A stretch of DNA of 19,119 nt from JANYLN01 sp041687575 (lineage in GTDB: Bacteria > Planctomycetota > Phycisphaerae > UBA1845 > JANYLN01): assembly GCA_041687575.1 (NCBI GenBank), contig JAWLBS010000061.1:1-19119 (forward strand), read 5' to 3'. Shown here piece by piece: positions 1 through 6,963 of this stretch (position 1 is its first letter; the number at the start of each line of letters is the position of its first letter). A program made the translations under genes and the position numbers. A model generated the notes under the pieces. The model worked only from the letters and a program-made list of their open reading frames with translations. It searched no databases and was not told the origin of the DNA.

Positions 1-292
1 GGGCGACCTGCTCCCGCGTCAATCCCGCCGAACGGAGACACGCCTCGGCGACCGCATGAGCCATGACATCCGTTCGCTCGCACGACGACTCCAGCGGGAT
101 GCCCCCCAGCAGCGGCCCGTCGACCGGGGCGGCAGGCACCCGCACCGTCCGGCAATCCGGCGTCCGCAGCTCGACCCATCGCCCGGCCGAGCGTCCCTGC
201 AGGATCGCCCGCCAGGTCGCATCCAGATCATCGCCCAGCGAGGTGACCGCCGCACCGCCGGTGATCCAGATTTCGGGCCTGTCCGGTGACAT
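1..292 (-). CDS. Beta-ketoacyl-ACP synthase (KAS I/II, FabF-like), N-terminal part
   Basis: The first 97 codons of a gene that runs off the left edge of the window; the active-site Cys-His-His region is not visible. The protein opens MSPDRPEIWITGGAAVTSLG, which matches the start of condensing enzymes of the FabF/KAS type (a beta strand, then TG-x-G/A-x-VT-x-LG), followed by a helix DDLDATWRAILQGRSAG where FabF has its conserved TW-x-x-L-x-G-x-SG. Near the edge, DVMAHAVAEACLRSAGL resembles the helix before the catalytic domain core. Such enzymes join an acyl group to malonyl-ACP in fatty acid or polyketide synthesis. ATG at 292 lies 18 bases after the bioB stop, with a weak GGAG upstream, so co-transcription with bioB is likely. 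That might mean a role in making the pimeloyl chain of biotin, but this is only inferred from position; it could equally be a general or secondary-lipid KAS. Confidence 0.72.
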   Translation of the reverse strand, partial: MSPDRPEIWITGGAAVTSLGDDLDATWRAILQGRSAGRWVELRTPDCRTVRVPAAPVDGPLLGGIPLESSCERTDVMAHAVAEACLRSAGLTREQVA

Positions 293-310
293 GCGATACG
301 GCTCCGGTTG

Positions 311-1303
311 TCAGGAAAGGGTCAATGGCTCCGCGGCGGCAAGCATCCCCAGGTCCGCCAGCATCTGCAGATCGTCCTGCGGTTTGCGCCCGCACGTGGT
401 CAGGTAGTTGCCGATCAGCATGCCGTTGGCCCCGGCCAGGAAGATCCACGACTGCAGGTCCCGCAGGCACGTCTCGCGGCCGCCGGCCACCTTGATCGTC
501 CGGTCCGGCAGCAGGAAACGGTACAGGCTGATGATCTTGAGGCACTCCATCGCCGGCAGCGGCTGCCGCTCGGCCAGCGGCGTGCCGGCGATCGGGATCA
601 GGAAATTGACCGGCACCACCTCCACCCGCAGGTCCCGCAGCTCGATCGCCAGATCGACCCGGTCGGCCCAGGTCTCGCCCATGCCGAACAAGCCGCCGCA
701 ACACGCCTGAATGCCGGCGCGGCGGCACGCGTGGATCGTCTCGATCCGCTGGTCGTATGAGTGACTTGAGCAGATCCGCGGGAAGAATCGTCGCGAGGTC
801 TGCAGATTGTGGTTGTAGCGCCGCACGCCCAGTTCGTACAGCCGCCGCGCCTGCGCGTCGGTCAGCACGCCCAGCGACGCGCACAGCCCCAGCCCCGCCT
901 CGCCGGCAACCCGCTGCATCGCACCGGCGAACTGCTCGATCTCGTCATCGGTCGGGCCCAGGCCGCTGTTGACCAGGCCGAAGCACGACGCGCCGCTTGC
1001 GGCCGCCTCGCGCGACGCCGAGACGATCGCCTCCTCGTCGAGCACGCCGTGCTCGATGTGCGTGCAGTAATGGGCCGACTGGCTGCAGAACCGGCAGTCC
1101 TGGCTGCACGCGCCCACCTTGCCGGCGGCGATGCTGCAGGTGTGTACGTCCGGCCCGACCCGCTCGAGGCGAATCCGGTTCGCCCAGTAGAACAGGTCGT
1201 GCAGGTCCGGCCCGGACACCGCCGACAGGTCCAGGGCCTGCTCAGATGAAAGGTTGTGCCCGGCCAGAACGAGGCCGGCCAGGTCGCGAATCCGCTGCTT
1301 CAT
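311..1303 (-). CDS. bioB: Biotin synthase
   Basis: Radical SAM enzyme that inserts sulfur into dethiobiotin, the last step of biotin synthesis (cytoplasm). The 330-aa length is typical. The radical SAM cluster motif C-x3-C-x2-C is C66/C70/C73 in ACSQDCRFCSQSAHY. Candidate ligands of the sulfur-donating [2Fe-2S] cluster are C107, C141 and C201 (or C202), with R276 in KVAGGRE matching the unusual arginine ligand known from the E. coli enzyme. RRYNHNLQTS (161-170) is the family's YNHNLDTS signature, and GGLFGMGET (203-211) the conserved glycine loop. The start has AGGACGAG about 8 bases upstream. It begins 12 bp after the 120-aa small secreted protein gene and is followed after 18 bp by a ketoacyl synthase gene. 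No other bio genes are visible here. Confidence 0.96.
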   Translation of the reverse strand: MKQRIRDLAGLVLAGHNLSSEQALDLSAVSGPDLHDLFYWANRIRLERVGPDVHTCSIAAGKVGACSQDCRFCSQSAHYCTHIEHGVLDEEAIVSASREAAASGASCFGLVNSGLGPTDDEIEQFAGAMQRVAGEAGLGLCASLGVLTDAQARRLYELGVRRYNHNLQTSRRFFPRICSSHSYDQRIETIHACRRAGIQACCGGLFGMGETWADRVDLAIELRDLRVEVVPVNFLIPIAGTPLAERQPLPAMECLKIISLYRFLLPDRTIKVAGGRETCLRDLQSWIFLAGANGMLIGNYLTTCGRKPQDDLQMLADLGMLAAAEPLTLS

Positions 1304-1315
1304 GCGAAACTCGTC

Positions 1316-1678
1316 CTACCGCCCGGGCACTGCCGGCGCCTCAGCCGGGGCGCCTTGCGGCGGGGTGATGGTCGCCCCCGGCCGCGCCGCGCCGACCGCC
1401 CGCTCCTCGGGCAGCGGGATCTGCTGAACCGGCTGGAGCAGGTTGGTGTTGATGTCGTACATGTACACATTCATCAGGCGGGCCTGCTGGTTGATCACGT
1501 AGATCTGTTCGATCGCGTCAGACACCTGCCCGGTGAACATCGTGTATCCGCGGCCCTTGTCGAGCTGAGCGAACGCCCGGGCATCGCCGGGCGTTACGAT
1601 GCTCAGCATCAGCACCGTCGTCAGCAGGATCGTCGCGGTGACCGTCAGGACGCCGATCGCGAAATCTTTCTTATCCAT
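1316..1678 (-). CDS. Small exported protein, paralogue of its neighbour (120 aa)
   Basis: I do not recognise a named family. Residues 6-28 form one hydrophobic segment (signal peptide or anchor) and ARAFA|Q at 33-38 would suit signal peptidase cleavage. The core (about 45-80) reads Y..FTGQVSDAIEQIYVINQQ followed by ARLMNVYMYD, predicted as an amphipathic stretch plus short beta strands. The tail after 88 is rich in proline and alanine and looks disordered. The core aligns with the 111-aa protein encoded next to it: GQ, A, YV, RL and VY are shared in the same order. GGAGGAG six bases before the ATG is one of the strongest ribosome binding sites in the window. The gene sits 27 bp after its paralogue and 12 bp before bioB. 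The function is unknown; a role at the cell envelope is inferred from the signal sequence only. Confidence 0.8.
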   Translation of the reverse strand: MDKKDFAIGVLTVTATILLTTVLMLSIVTPGDARAFAQLDKGRGYTMFTGQVSDAIEQIYVINQQARLMNVYMYDINTNLLQPVQQIPLPEERAVGAARPGATITPPQGAPAEAPAVPGR

Positions 1679-1705
1679 GGGATCTCCTCCGATGTGTCCC
1701 GCAAC

Positions 1706-2041
1706 CTACCGGCGCCGCGGCGGAACCACGGGCCTGGGCTGACGCGAGAAGTCCGCCTCCAGGTCCCGGCTGCTCCGCGCCTCCAGGGCCGAGCTTGTCC
1801 CCGACCGCACAGGAACGTACACGTACAGGCGCTCCTCCACCGAATCCAGCACGTAGACGGCATCGAAGGCCGACTGGATCTGGCCGGCGACCGCCAGATA
1901 CTGGTCGCTGAGCCCCCCTGCCGCAGCCGGCTGGGCGTGCGCCCGGGGCAGCTGCACTGCGCTGGCCAGGACGGTGCACAGAAGCGCAACGTTTACCAGA
2001 ACCAGCACGACCAGGACTGCATGCTTCGCTCTTGGCGGCAT
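1706..2041 (-). CDS. Small exported protein, paralogue of its neighbour (111 aa)
   Basis: Hypothetical protein with a hydrophobic N-terminus (residues 8-29) and a likely signal peptidase site AHA|Q at 34-37. The mature core, about residues 48-78, contains YLAVAGQIQSAFDAVYVLD followed by EERLYVYVPV, aligned with GQVSDAIEQIYVIN and ARLMNVYMYD of the 120-aa protein encoded 27 bp downstream. This points to an old tandem duplication with strong divergence of the tails, which here is basic and proline-rich (ending in VVPPRRR). AGGAG lies about 8 bases before the ATG. The gene follows the 67-aa membrane protein gene after 54 bp on the same strand. The YVLD...RLYVY pattern could be one strand pair of a propeller-like fold, but that is speculation; no catalytic motif is visible. 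Confidence 0.78.
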   Translation of the reverse strand: MPPRAKHAVLVVLVLVNVALLCTVLASAVQLPRAHAQPAAAGGLSDQYLAVAGQIQSAFDAVYVLDSVEERLYVYVPVRSGTSSALEARSSRDLEADFSRQPRPVVPPRRR

Positions 2042-2095
2042 GGCGTGTCTCCTCTTGTTCGAACCGGGGATCCGACTGCCGAACCAGCCCTGCGG

Positions 2096-2299
2096 CTAGT
2101 CGGCCTCGGCCCGCTTGCTGTTCCAGAACGATACGGCAAGGGTTGCAATGATGAACCCGGCCAGGCACATCCAGACGATCGACTGCTGCTCCTGCTCGGT
2201 GCCCTTGGCCTCGGGCATCGCCGCCACGACCGGGTTGGATACTGCCAGAACCCCTGCCGCGACCCATGTCCGCCGGATGAACGAACCCGTGAACTTCAT
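2096..2299 (-). CDS. Small membrane protein with signal peptide (67 aa)
   Basis: A 67-aa protein with a probable signal peptide (basic FIRR, hydrophobic 11-27, ending PVVAA) and a second hydrophobic helix at about 41-59, followed by a short charged tail SKRAEAD. If the signal is cleaved, the mature product is about 40 residues: a short Glu/Gln-rich outside segment, one helix and a cytoplasmic tail. GAGGA sits 7 bases before the ATG, which supports translation despite the small size. It lies 48 bp after the HYExAFE gene and 54 bp before the pair of small exported proteins, all on the minus strand. No family was recognised; it could be an accessory subunit of a membrane complex, but nothing in the sequence says which. 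Confidence 0.7.
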   Translation of the reverse strand: MKFTGSFIRRTWVAAGVLAVSNPVVAAMPEAKGTEQEQQSIVWMCLAGFIIATLAVSFWNSKRAEAD

Positions 2300-2347
2300 C
2301 AGACATTCCTCATCTTGCTTGTACGCCGAGGGTTACCCATTGGCCGA

Positions 2348-2896
2348 TTATAGGTTCCCCGGCCAGTCGGCGAAAGGGCTCCGGTCGCGGGCATCGTCGC
2401 CGATCAGCCACCGGCCGACCGGATCGGCAATGCCCCGGAACACCTCCGCCTGCGCCGAGAAGGTCTTCCACTTGGCCGAGCGGACCCGCGCGCAGCGGCT
2501 GTAATCGTCCACGGACACGCTCCAGAACGAGTAGGAGCTGCCCTGGTATTCGTGGAGGGGGGCCTGCTGGTGCGGCCACTGGGCGGGGTTTTCCACCAGG
2601 TAGACGAACACATACATCCCAACGAAGCCTTCGCCGAAGACGCCTTGCCATGCCCCCAGGCCTTCCACGTCCCCCTGGGTTACCCAGTTTTCCAGGCGGC
2701 CCGTGCGGCACACCCGCCCCTTGATGTCCACGAGCCAGTTGGGCCCCTCGCTGGGCCAGACCACGAAATCGAAGGCCTTGATCCTGGCGGCCTGGAAGGC
2801 CTGGCGCTGCGCGAGCGTGACAGGCACATAGGGAATGCCCTCGGCGGCGAGGAAATCCTCGAAGGCCTCTTCATAATGTCTGCCTGCATTGGCCAT
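2348..2896 (-). CDS. HYExAFE family protein, possible PD-(D/E)xK-like nuclease fold
   Basis: A 182-aa protein. It carries HYEEAFE at 7-13, the motif that names the HYExAFE family, which I recall as a planctomycete-restricted family of unknown function. The frame stays open upstream of ATG 2896 and into the scaffold gap, but similarity to the family begins here; no strong ribosome binding site is visible. FDFVVW (42-47) followed by WLVDIKGR (54-61) resembles the D-x(n)-(D/E)-x-K core of PD-(D/E)xK nucleases, with D43, D57 and K59 as candidate catalytic residues and E10/E13 on the preceding helix. The rest contains aromatic-rich strands (FVGMYVFVYLVE, YSFWSVSV). A DNA- or RNA-cutting activity is therefore inferred, not shown. 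The gene is first of a run of minus-strand genes leading to bioB. Confidence 0.82.
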   Translation of the reverse strand: MANAGRHYEEAFEDFLAAEGIPYVPVTLAQRQAFQAARIKAFDFVVWPSEGPNWLVDIKGRVCRTGRLENWVTQGDVEGLGAWQGVFGEGFVGMYVFVYLVENPAQWPHQQAPLHEYQGSSYSFWSVSVDDYSRCARVRSAKWKTFSAQAEVFRGIADPVGRWLIGDDARDRSPFADWPGNL

Positions 2897-3257
2897 TTGG
2901 CGGTCAGTCCGTATCCGGGTCCCGAGACAGTGGTACCGACGCGCCGGCCCCGATGTACGGCAGGTCGAAGTCCCGGTAACGCTACCACGCGTATCCTGAT
3001 TGACGTGAAGGGACTCGTCAAGTCTTTGGGGCCCAAGATGCAGGAGAATGCCCGACCGACTCTGCCGACAGGACGGGTGCGCGTCGGCGCTGAAGGCGCC
3101 TCCGCGGCCGCTGACGGAGGGCGGATTCCATCGCGCCGCCGCCCGGGCCTGCGGGCTGTCGCGATGCCCGAGTTCATGTCTCCCAGACGCTAGCTGCTCG
3201 CATCTGCCCTGCCCTTGGCGAAGATCCAAGCTCATCAATAGAGAACGTCGTGGACCA
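2897..3257. other. Non-coding stretch left of the scaffold gap
   Basis: No convincing gene: open frames here are extensions or shadows without family resemblance. One imperfect hairpin can be drawn around 3085-3119 (CGTCGGCG pairing with CGCTGACG, one G-T pair). It presumably holds the promoter of the HYExAFE gene, but I cannot point to a clear -35/-10 pair. Confidence 0.4.
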
Positions 3258-3357
3258 NNNNNNNNNNNNNNNNNNNNNNNNNNNNNNNNNNNNNNNNNNN
3301 NNNNNNNNNNNNNNNNNNNNNNNNNNNNNNNNNNNNNNNNNNNNNNNNNNNNNNNNN
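3258..3357. other. Assembly gap of 100 Ns
   Basis: Exactly 100 undetermined bases, the usual placeholder for a scaffold join of unknown size. The true distance and the adjacency of the minus-strand block on the left and the plus-strand block on the right are uncertain. Genes may be missing here. Confidence 0.99.
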
Positions 3358-3391
3358 CCGGGCGGACCGGGCGGCAGACGGTCCGGTCCAT

Positions 3392-3422
3392 TTGACCCGG
3401 TCCTGTAGGCTGCATGTAATAT
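3392..3422 (+). promoter_or_regulatory. Possible sigma-70-type promoter
   Basis: TTGACC at 3392-3397 is followed after 17 bases by TGTAAT (3415-3420), with an overlapping TAATAT at 3417-3422. It is an AT-rich spot in GC-rich DNA, about 170 bp ahead of the membrane protein start. It would leave a long leader. Confidence 0.35.
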
Positions 3423-3556
3423 AGAGTGATTACGGGGGCCTGCGCACAAGGCATTTCAGCAGGCAGGAAAGGCCCGATCTGTTTCGCTTGTATGCAACTT
3501 TCTTTCGGCGGGGTCTTTTCCAGACATACGCGTTACCGATTGGACATGGTGCTGTA

Positions 3557-3568
3557 CGCTTGCAAGCG
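3557..3568. promoter_or_regulatory. 12-bp perfect palindrome ahead of the membrane protein gene
   Basis: CGCTTGCAAGCG is a perfect palindrome flanked on both sides by GCTGTA/CTGTAG. It ends 25 bases before the ATG at 3594. It could be an operator or a small mRNA hairpin; no cognate regulator is visible. Confidence 0.25.
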
Positions 3569-3593
3569 CTGTAGCACAGAAAGGGGCATACCT

Positions 3594-4370
3594 ATGTCTA
3601 CGTTTGGTGAACACGCCGCACAGGGCCCGGATCGGACTGACAAGACGGGCGCGATGATCGCCTCCAGCGGCTCGATCGCCCTGGCGATCGGGGGGGGCAT
3701 CGCGGCGGTCCTGGCCATCATCGGCCTGGCAGGGGCCTGGTCGACGTGGATGGTGACGCTGGCCACCCTGTTCGTCGGCGCCGCTCTGATCGCCGAGGGG
3801 TTGGCGATTGCGGCTCGCAATGCCCGGATCCTCAGCCGTACGAAGGGAACCGTCGAGAGCAGTGAGCTGGCCGGGGGCGTCAGCGCCGAATTCCTGGCCG
3901 GGTGCGTTGGTATCGTCTTGGGGATCATTGCACTTGTCGGCGTCAATCCGGTCGTGCTGTCGGCGGCGGCGGTGGTTGTCTTCGGCAGCGCCATGATCTT
4001 CGGCAGCAGCATCCGCAGCCGGGCCGAGGACATCGACGTGATCCGCACGGAGACCGCCCGGCCGCACACCGAACCGGGCCCCGGCCCTGATGTGGCCCAC
4101 CCCTCGCCCGGTCCGCTCGAGACGCGGCCCGTTGAGCAGCGGCAGTCTGAGCAGCGGCACGAACAACAGAGCGGTTTGCTCTCTCCGGTCAGCGGCACGC
4201 ACCTCATGGTCGGCCTTGGCACGGTCGCTCTGGGCATCGTTGCCCTGGCCCAGGTCAGACCAATCGTGTTGACGCTGGTCGCCCTGCTGGTGCTCGGCTT
4301 TACGTTCCTTCTGAGCGGAGCGGCTGTGGGAAGCCGGCTGATGATGCGGTCACGGCACGCAGCCAGGTAA
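3594..4370 (+). CDS. Membrane protein with three copies of a two-helix unit
   Basis: A 258-aa protein, no named family recognised. It contains three copies of one unit of about 42 residues: 34-75, 103-143 and 207-248. Each reads as two membrane helices joined by a tight turn and ending in arginine: GIVLGIIALVGVNPVVLSAA in copy 2 matches TVALGIVALAQVRPIVLTLV in copy 3, and copy 1 has IAAVLAIIGLAGAWSTWMVT. Six helices in total. Copies 2 and 3 are separated by a hydrophilic linker (about 144-206) rich in Pro, Glu, Gln and Arg, likely cytoplasmic. ATG 3594 is chosen because GAAAGGGG lies about 8 bases upstream; the frame is open further back to 3426 but without a binding site. The pseudo-repeated helical hairpins suggest a structural or small transporter-like membrane module; nothing shows a substrate. 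Confidence 0.82.
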   Translation: MSTFGEHAAQGPDRTDKTGAMIASSGSIALAIGGGIAAVLAIIGLAGAWSTWMVTLATLFVGAALIAEGLAIAARNARILSRTKGTVESSELAGGVSAEFLAGCVGIVLGIIALVGVNPVVLSAAAVVVFGSAMIFGSSIRSRAEDIDVIRTETARPHTEPGPGPDVAHPSPGPLETRPVEQRQSEQRHEQQSGLLSPVSGTHLMVGLGTVALGIVALAQVRPIVLTLVALLVLGFTFLLSGAAVGSRLMMRSRHAAR

Positions 4371-4403
4371 GAGCGGACCGCCAGGATCCGCGGCAAAAAA
4401 CGC

Positions 4404-4447
4404 CCGGGAACATGCGCCGACCCGACAGAGCCGGCGCATGTTCCCGG
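4404..4447. terminator. Strong 16-bp hairpin, likely (bidirectional) terminator
   Basis: Arms 4404-4419 and 4432-4447 pair perfectly over 16 bp with a 12-nt loop, 33 bp after the stop of the membrane protein gene. On the plus strand a short TTTT (4460-4463) follows 12 nt later. On the minus strand six Ts (the A run at 4395-4400) follow after only 3 nt, so the better intrinsic terminator faces leftwards and would stop antisense transcription. Confidence 0.6.
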
Positions 4448-4468
4448 TGCGTCGCCATCTTTTCGAGG

Positions 4469-4498
4469 TTGACAACCCCTGCCGCTATCGGGCATTCT
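4469..4498 (+). promoter_or_regulatory. Candidate promoter of the propeller lipoprotein gene
   Basis: A perfect TTGACA (4469-4474) is followed after 18 bases by CATTCT (4493-4498), a weak -10. It lies just after the hairpin and about 50 bases before the ATG at 4551, the position expected for a start of transcription. Confidence 0.42.
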
Positions 4499-4550
4499 GT
4501 TGCCGGTGTTGAGCCTTCGTGCAGGCGCAATTCGCAACAGGAGCCCGAAT

Positions 4551-6938
4551 ATGCATATACAGCGGACCCTTCGCATGGCGGCGGCCGTGGCCGTTTTTCC
4601 CGTCCTGATCGGCTGTGCTTCCAGTCAGAAGCAGCAGACGGCACAGACCAGCCCGGATCACCAGTGGACCAGCGTCGGACTGGGCGGAGGAGGGGGCATC
4701 TTCTGCCCCGTCAGCTCCCCCCATGACCCGAACCTTATGTTCTGCAGCTCCGACATGTCCGGCGTGTACCGCAGCACCGATGCCGGCCGGACCTGGCGGA
4801 TGATCCCCTACCAGCACCTCAGCGGGGCGATCACCGATTCGATCGTCTTTCATCCGAAAAACGAAAATGTCATGTACTGCCTGCCCGGCGGCCACGGCAA
4901 ACCCGTGCTGAAGATCAGCACCGACAAGGGCCTGACCTGGCAGGCCGTGACCGAGGTCACACCGTGGCACGGCCAGAGCCCCTGCGCCCCGAAGTTCGCC
5001 ATCGACCCGTCGGCGCGGGTGATGCTGGTCGGCTCGGACAAGGGACTCTTCCGCAGCGAGGACGGCGGGCGGACGTGGATGCCCGCATTTGGAATCGACA
5101 AACAGGTGATCGGCTACGCCTTCGACGCCGGCCGCGCCGCACGGTACTGGTACGTCGCCACCGCCGACGCCGTCTACCGCAGCGAGGACGCCGGCCGGAC
5201 CTGGAAACCCGCCCCGGGCCAGCCGGACAACACCCCGATCAACGACTTCTGCGGCGGGTCCGACCCGCAGACCGGCCAGACGGCACTGTACGTCACCACG
5301 CCCAGCAAGGAGGCCAATGGCAGGTACGCCGGCGGCATCTACCGCAGCGAGGACCGTAGCCAGACCTGGCAAGGCGCGATGGGCGAGGGCATCAACACGC
5401 AGATCGGCCCGCACAACGACATCGAGCGCAAGCCGGCCGAATATCCGTATATCGCCATGGCGACCGACCAGACGCAGACGCTCTACGCCTACTGCTACGG
5501 CAACGGCACCGCCCCGCCCCTGCACAGCACCGTCTACCGCACCGACGACGGCGGACGGTCGTGGCGGTGTGTGGAGTACTTCCGGCCGGAGTGGGAAGGC
5601 AGCAACGTCGAGTGGTCGTGGATCCGCTACGACCGGGGCACCGGCGGGCGGAAGCTCGGCTTTGCGGTCAACCCGGCTGACAGCGACATCGTGATGTACA
5701 CCGACATGATGGAGCTCTACCTGACCACCAACGGCGGGCAGACCTGGCGCCAGGCCTACACCCGCTGCGCCGACGGCGAGCCGGGGCCGGGCAAGGCGTG
5801 GACGAGCGTCGGTCTGGAGATGACCACGACGTGGCACTACAAGATCGACCCGCACAACGCGGATCGTCACTACATCTGCTATACCGACATCGGCTTCGCC
5901 CGCAGCACGGACGCGGGCAAGACCTGGTACTGGGCGGCCGAGGGCAGCCCTTGGCAGAACACGTTCTACGATATTGAATTCGACCCGCAGGTGCCGGACA
6001 GGATCTATGCGGCCTGTGCGTACGAGCATGACATCCCCGCCTGGAAGATGGCCGGGCGGGTCTACGGCGGCGGCGGGGTGTGCCTGAGCACCGACGCCGG
6101 GGCGACGTGGACGCCCATCGCCGACGGTTTTCCCGAGATCGGGGCGTGCACGGGGGTAGAGATCGACCCGAACAGCCCGGTCGACGCCCGCGTGCTGTAT
6201 GCGAGCTTCTACGGCGGCGGGGTCTACAAGAGCGTCGACGGCGGCAAGAGCTGGCAGGCGAAGAACAACGGCCTGCCCGTCGATGTCAACAATCACTTCA
6301 CCGACATCCGCCTGCACGAAGACGGCACGCTGCTGGCCCTGTGCGGCGGCAAGCGGATCGCCCGGTATCACCCCGAGCCGACGTGCGGGCTGTTCAAGAG
6401 CACCGACGGCGGCGAGACCTGGGTACACCTGACGAAGAACGTGCCGATGTACCTGCCCTACGGCTTTGATGTCCAGCAGGACGACAGCAACGTGATCTGG
6501 CTGGGCGTCTCGGCCGTGCCGCGTCACCACGACGAGGCGGGCTTGTACCGCACGACCGACGGCGGCAAGACCTGGCAGAGACTCCAGATCGAGTGGCCCC
6601 CCGGCGGGCCGAGCTGGGTGCATGTACACTGGCCGAGCATCGACCCGAGCAACCCGGACCGCGTCTGGGTGGGCACGGGCACGCACGGGATGATCATGAC
6701 GGAAGACGGCGGCAACACCTGGCGGCTGGTCGACGGCATTCCCTTCGGCAAGGCCAGCCGGGTGCTGGTCGATCCGGCCGACCCCGCGGCGATCTGGGTG
6801 ACGACCTTCGGCGGCGGCGTGTGGCGTGGGCCGGCGTCGCCGGACGACGGACCGGATGACGAGTACGTGATGACGCCGCGGCTTGCGACGCATGGCAGTG
6901 ACGCGGCGACAGGCCCGTCTTCGGCCGACGCTCGCTGA
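4551..6938 (+). CDS. Lipoprotein with two Asp-box beta-propellers (GH74/BNR-like)
   Basis: A 795-aa lipoprotein: residues 4-21 form the signal and LIGC at 19-22 is the lipobox, so C22 would carry lipid. ATG 4551 is chosen because AGGAG lies about 8 bases before it and the signal starts there. Thirteen Asp-boxes (S/T-x-D/N-x-G-x-T/S-W) begin at residues 75, 123, 169, 211, 266, 331, 392, 452, 513, 561, 617, 668 and 717; the fifth, SEDRSQTW, lacks the glycine. The two halves are duplicated: FCSSDMSGVYRSTDAGRTW (64-82) matches ICYTDIGFARSTDAGKTW (442-459), giving two seven-bladed propellers. Xyloglucan-active GH74 enzymes have this layout with one catalytic Asp in each propeller at this position, so D68 and D446 are candidates. 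A surface glycan hydrolase is inferred; a sialidase-like or sortilin-type binding protein is the alternative. It stands alone between a hairpin and the cupin gene. Confidence 0.88.
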   Translation: MHIQRTLRMAAAVAVFPVLIGCASSQKQQTAQTSPDHQWTSVGLGGGGGIFCPVSSPHDPNLMFCSSDMSGVYRSTDAGRTWRMIPYQHLSGAITDSIVFHPKNENVMYCLPGGHGKPVLKISTDKGLTWQAVTEVTPWHGQSPCAPKFAIDPSARVMLVGSDKGLFRSEDGGRTWMPAFGIDKQVIGYAFDAGRAARYWYVATADAVYRSEDAGRTWKPAPGQPDNTPINDFCGGSDPQTGQTALYVTTPSKEANGRYAGGIYRSEDRSQTWQGAMGEGINTQIGPHNDIERKPAEYPYIAMATDQTQTLYAYCYGNGTAPPLHSTVYRTDDGGRSWRCVEYFRPEWEGSNVEWSWIRYDRGTGGRKLGFAVNPADSDIVMYTDMMELYLTTNGGQTWRQAYTRCADGEPGPGKAWTSVGLEMTTTWHYKIDPHNADRHYICYTDIGFARSTDAGKTWYWAAEGSPWQNTFYDIEFDPQVPDRIYAACAYEHDIPAWKMAGRVYGGGGVCLSTDAGATWTPIADGFPEIGACTGVEIDPNSPVDARVLYASFYGGGVYKSVDGGKSWQAKNNGLPVDVNNHFTDIRLHEDGTLLALCGGKRIARYHPEPTCGLFKSTDGGETWVHLTKNVPMYLPYGFDVQQDDSNVIWLGVSAVPRHHDEAGLYRTTDGGKTWQRLQIEWPPGGPSWVHVHWPSIDPSNPDRVWVGTGTHGMIMTEDGGNTWRLVDGIPFGKASRVLVDPADPAAIWVTTFGGGVWRGPASPDDGPDDEYVMTPRLATHGSDAATGPSSADAR

Positions 6939-6963
6939 CAACACAAGAACTCGCCTGATCTTA

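Noticed and set aside
1256..2353. 365-codon plus-strand frame across the small secreted protein genes
   Set aside because: It covers several minus-strand genes that have good binding sites and signal peptides; its own composition is Arg/His-rich and has no start signal.
3000..3240. Possible structured RNA left of the gap
   Set aside because: Only one short imperfect hairpin and no match to a riboswitch or tRNA pattern I know.
2897..3454. Extension of the HYExAFE protein upstream through the N gap
   Set aside because: The frame is open only because Ns contain no stops; family similarity starts at MANAGRHYEE (2896).
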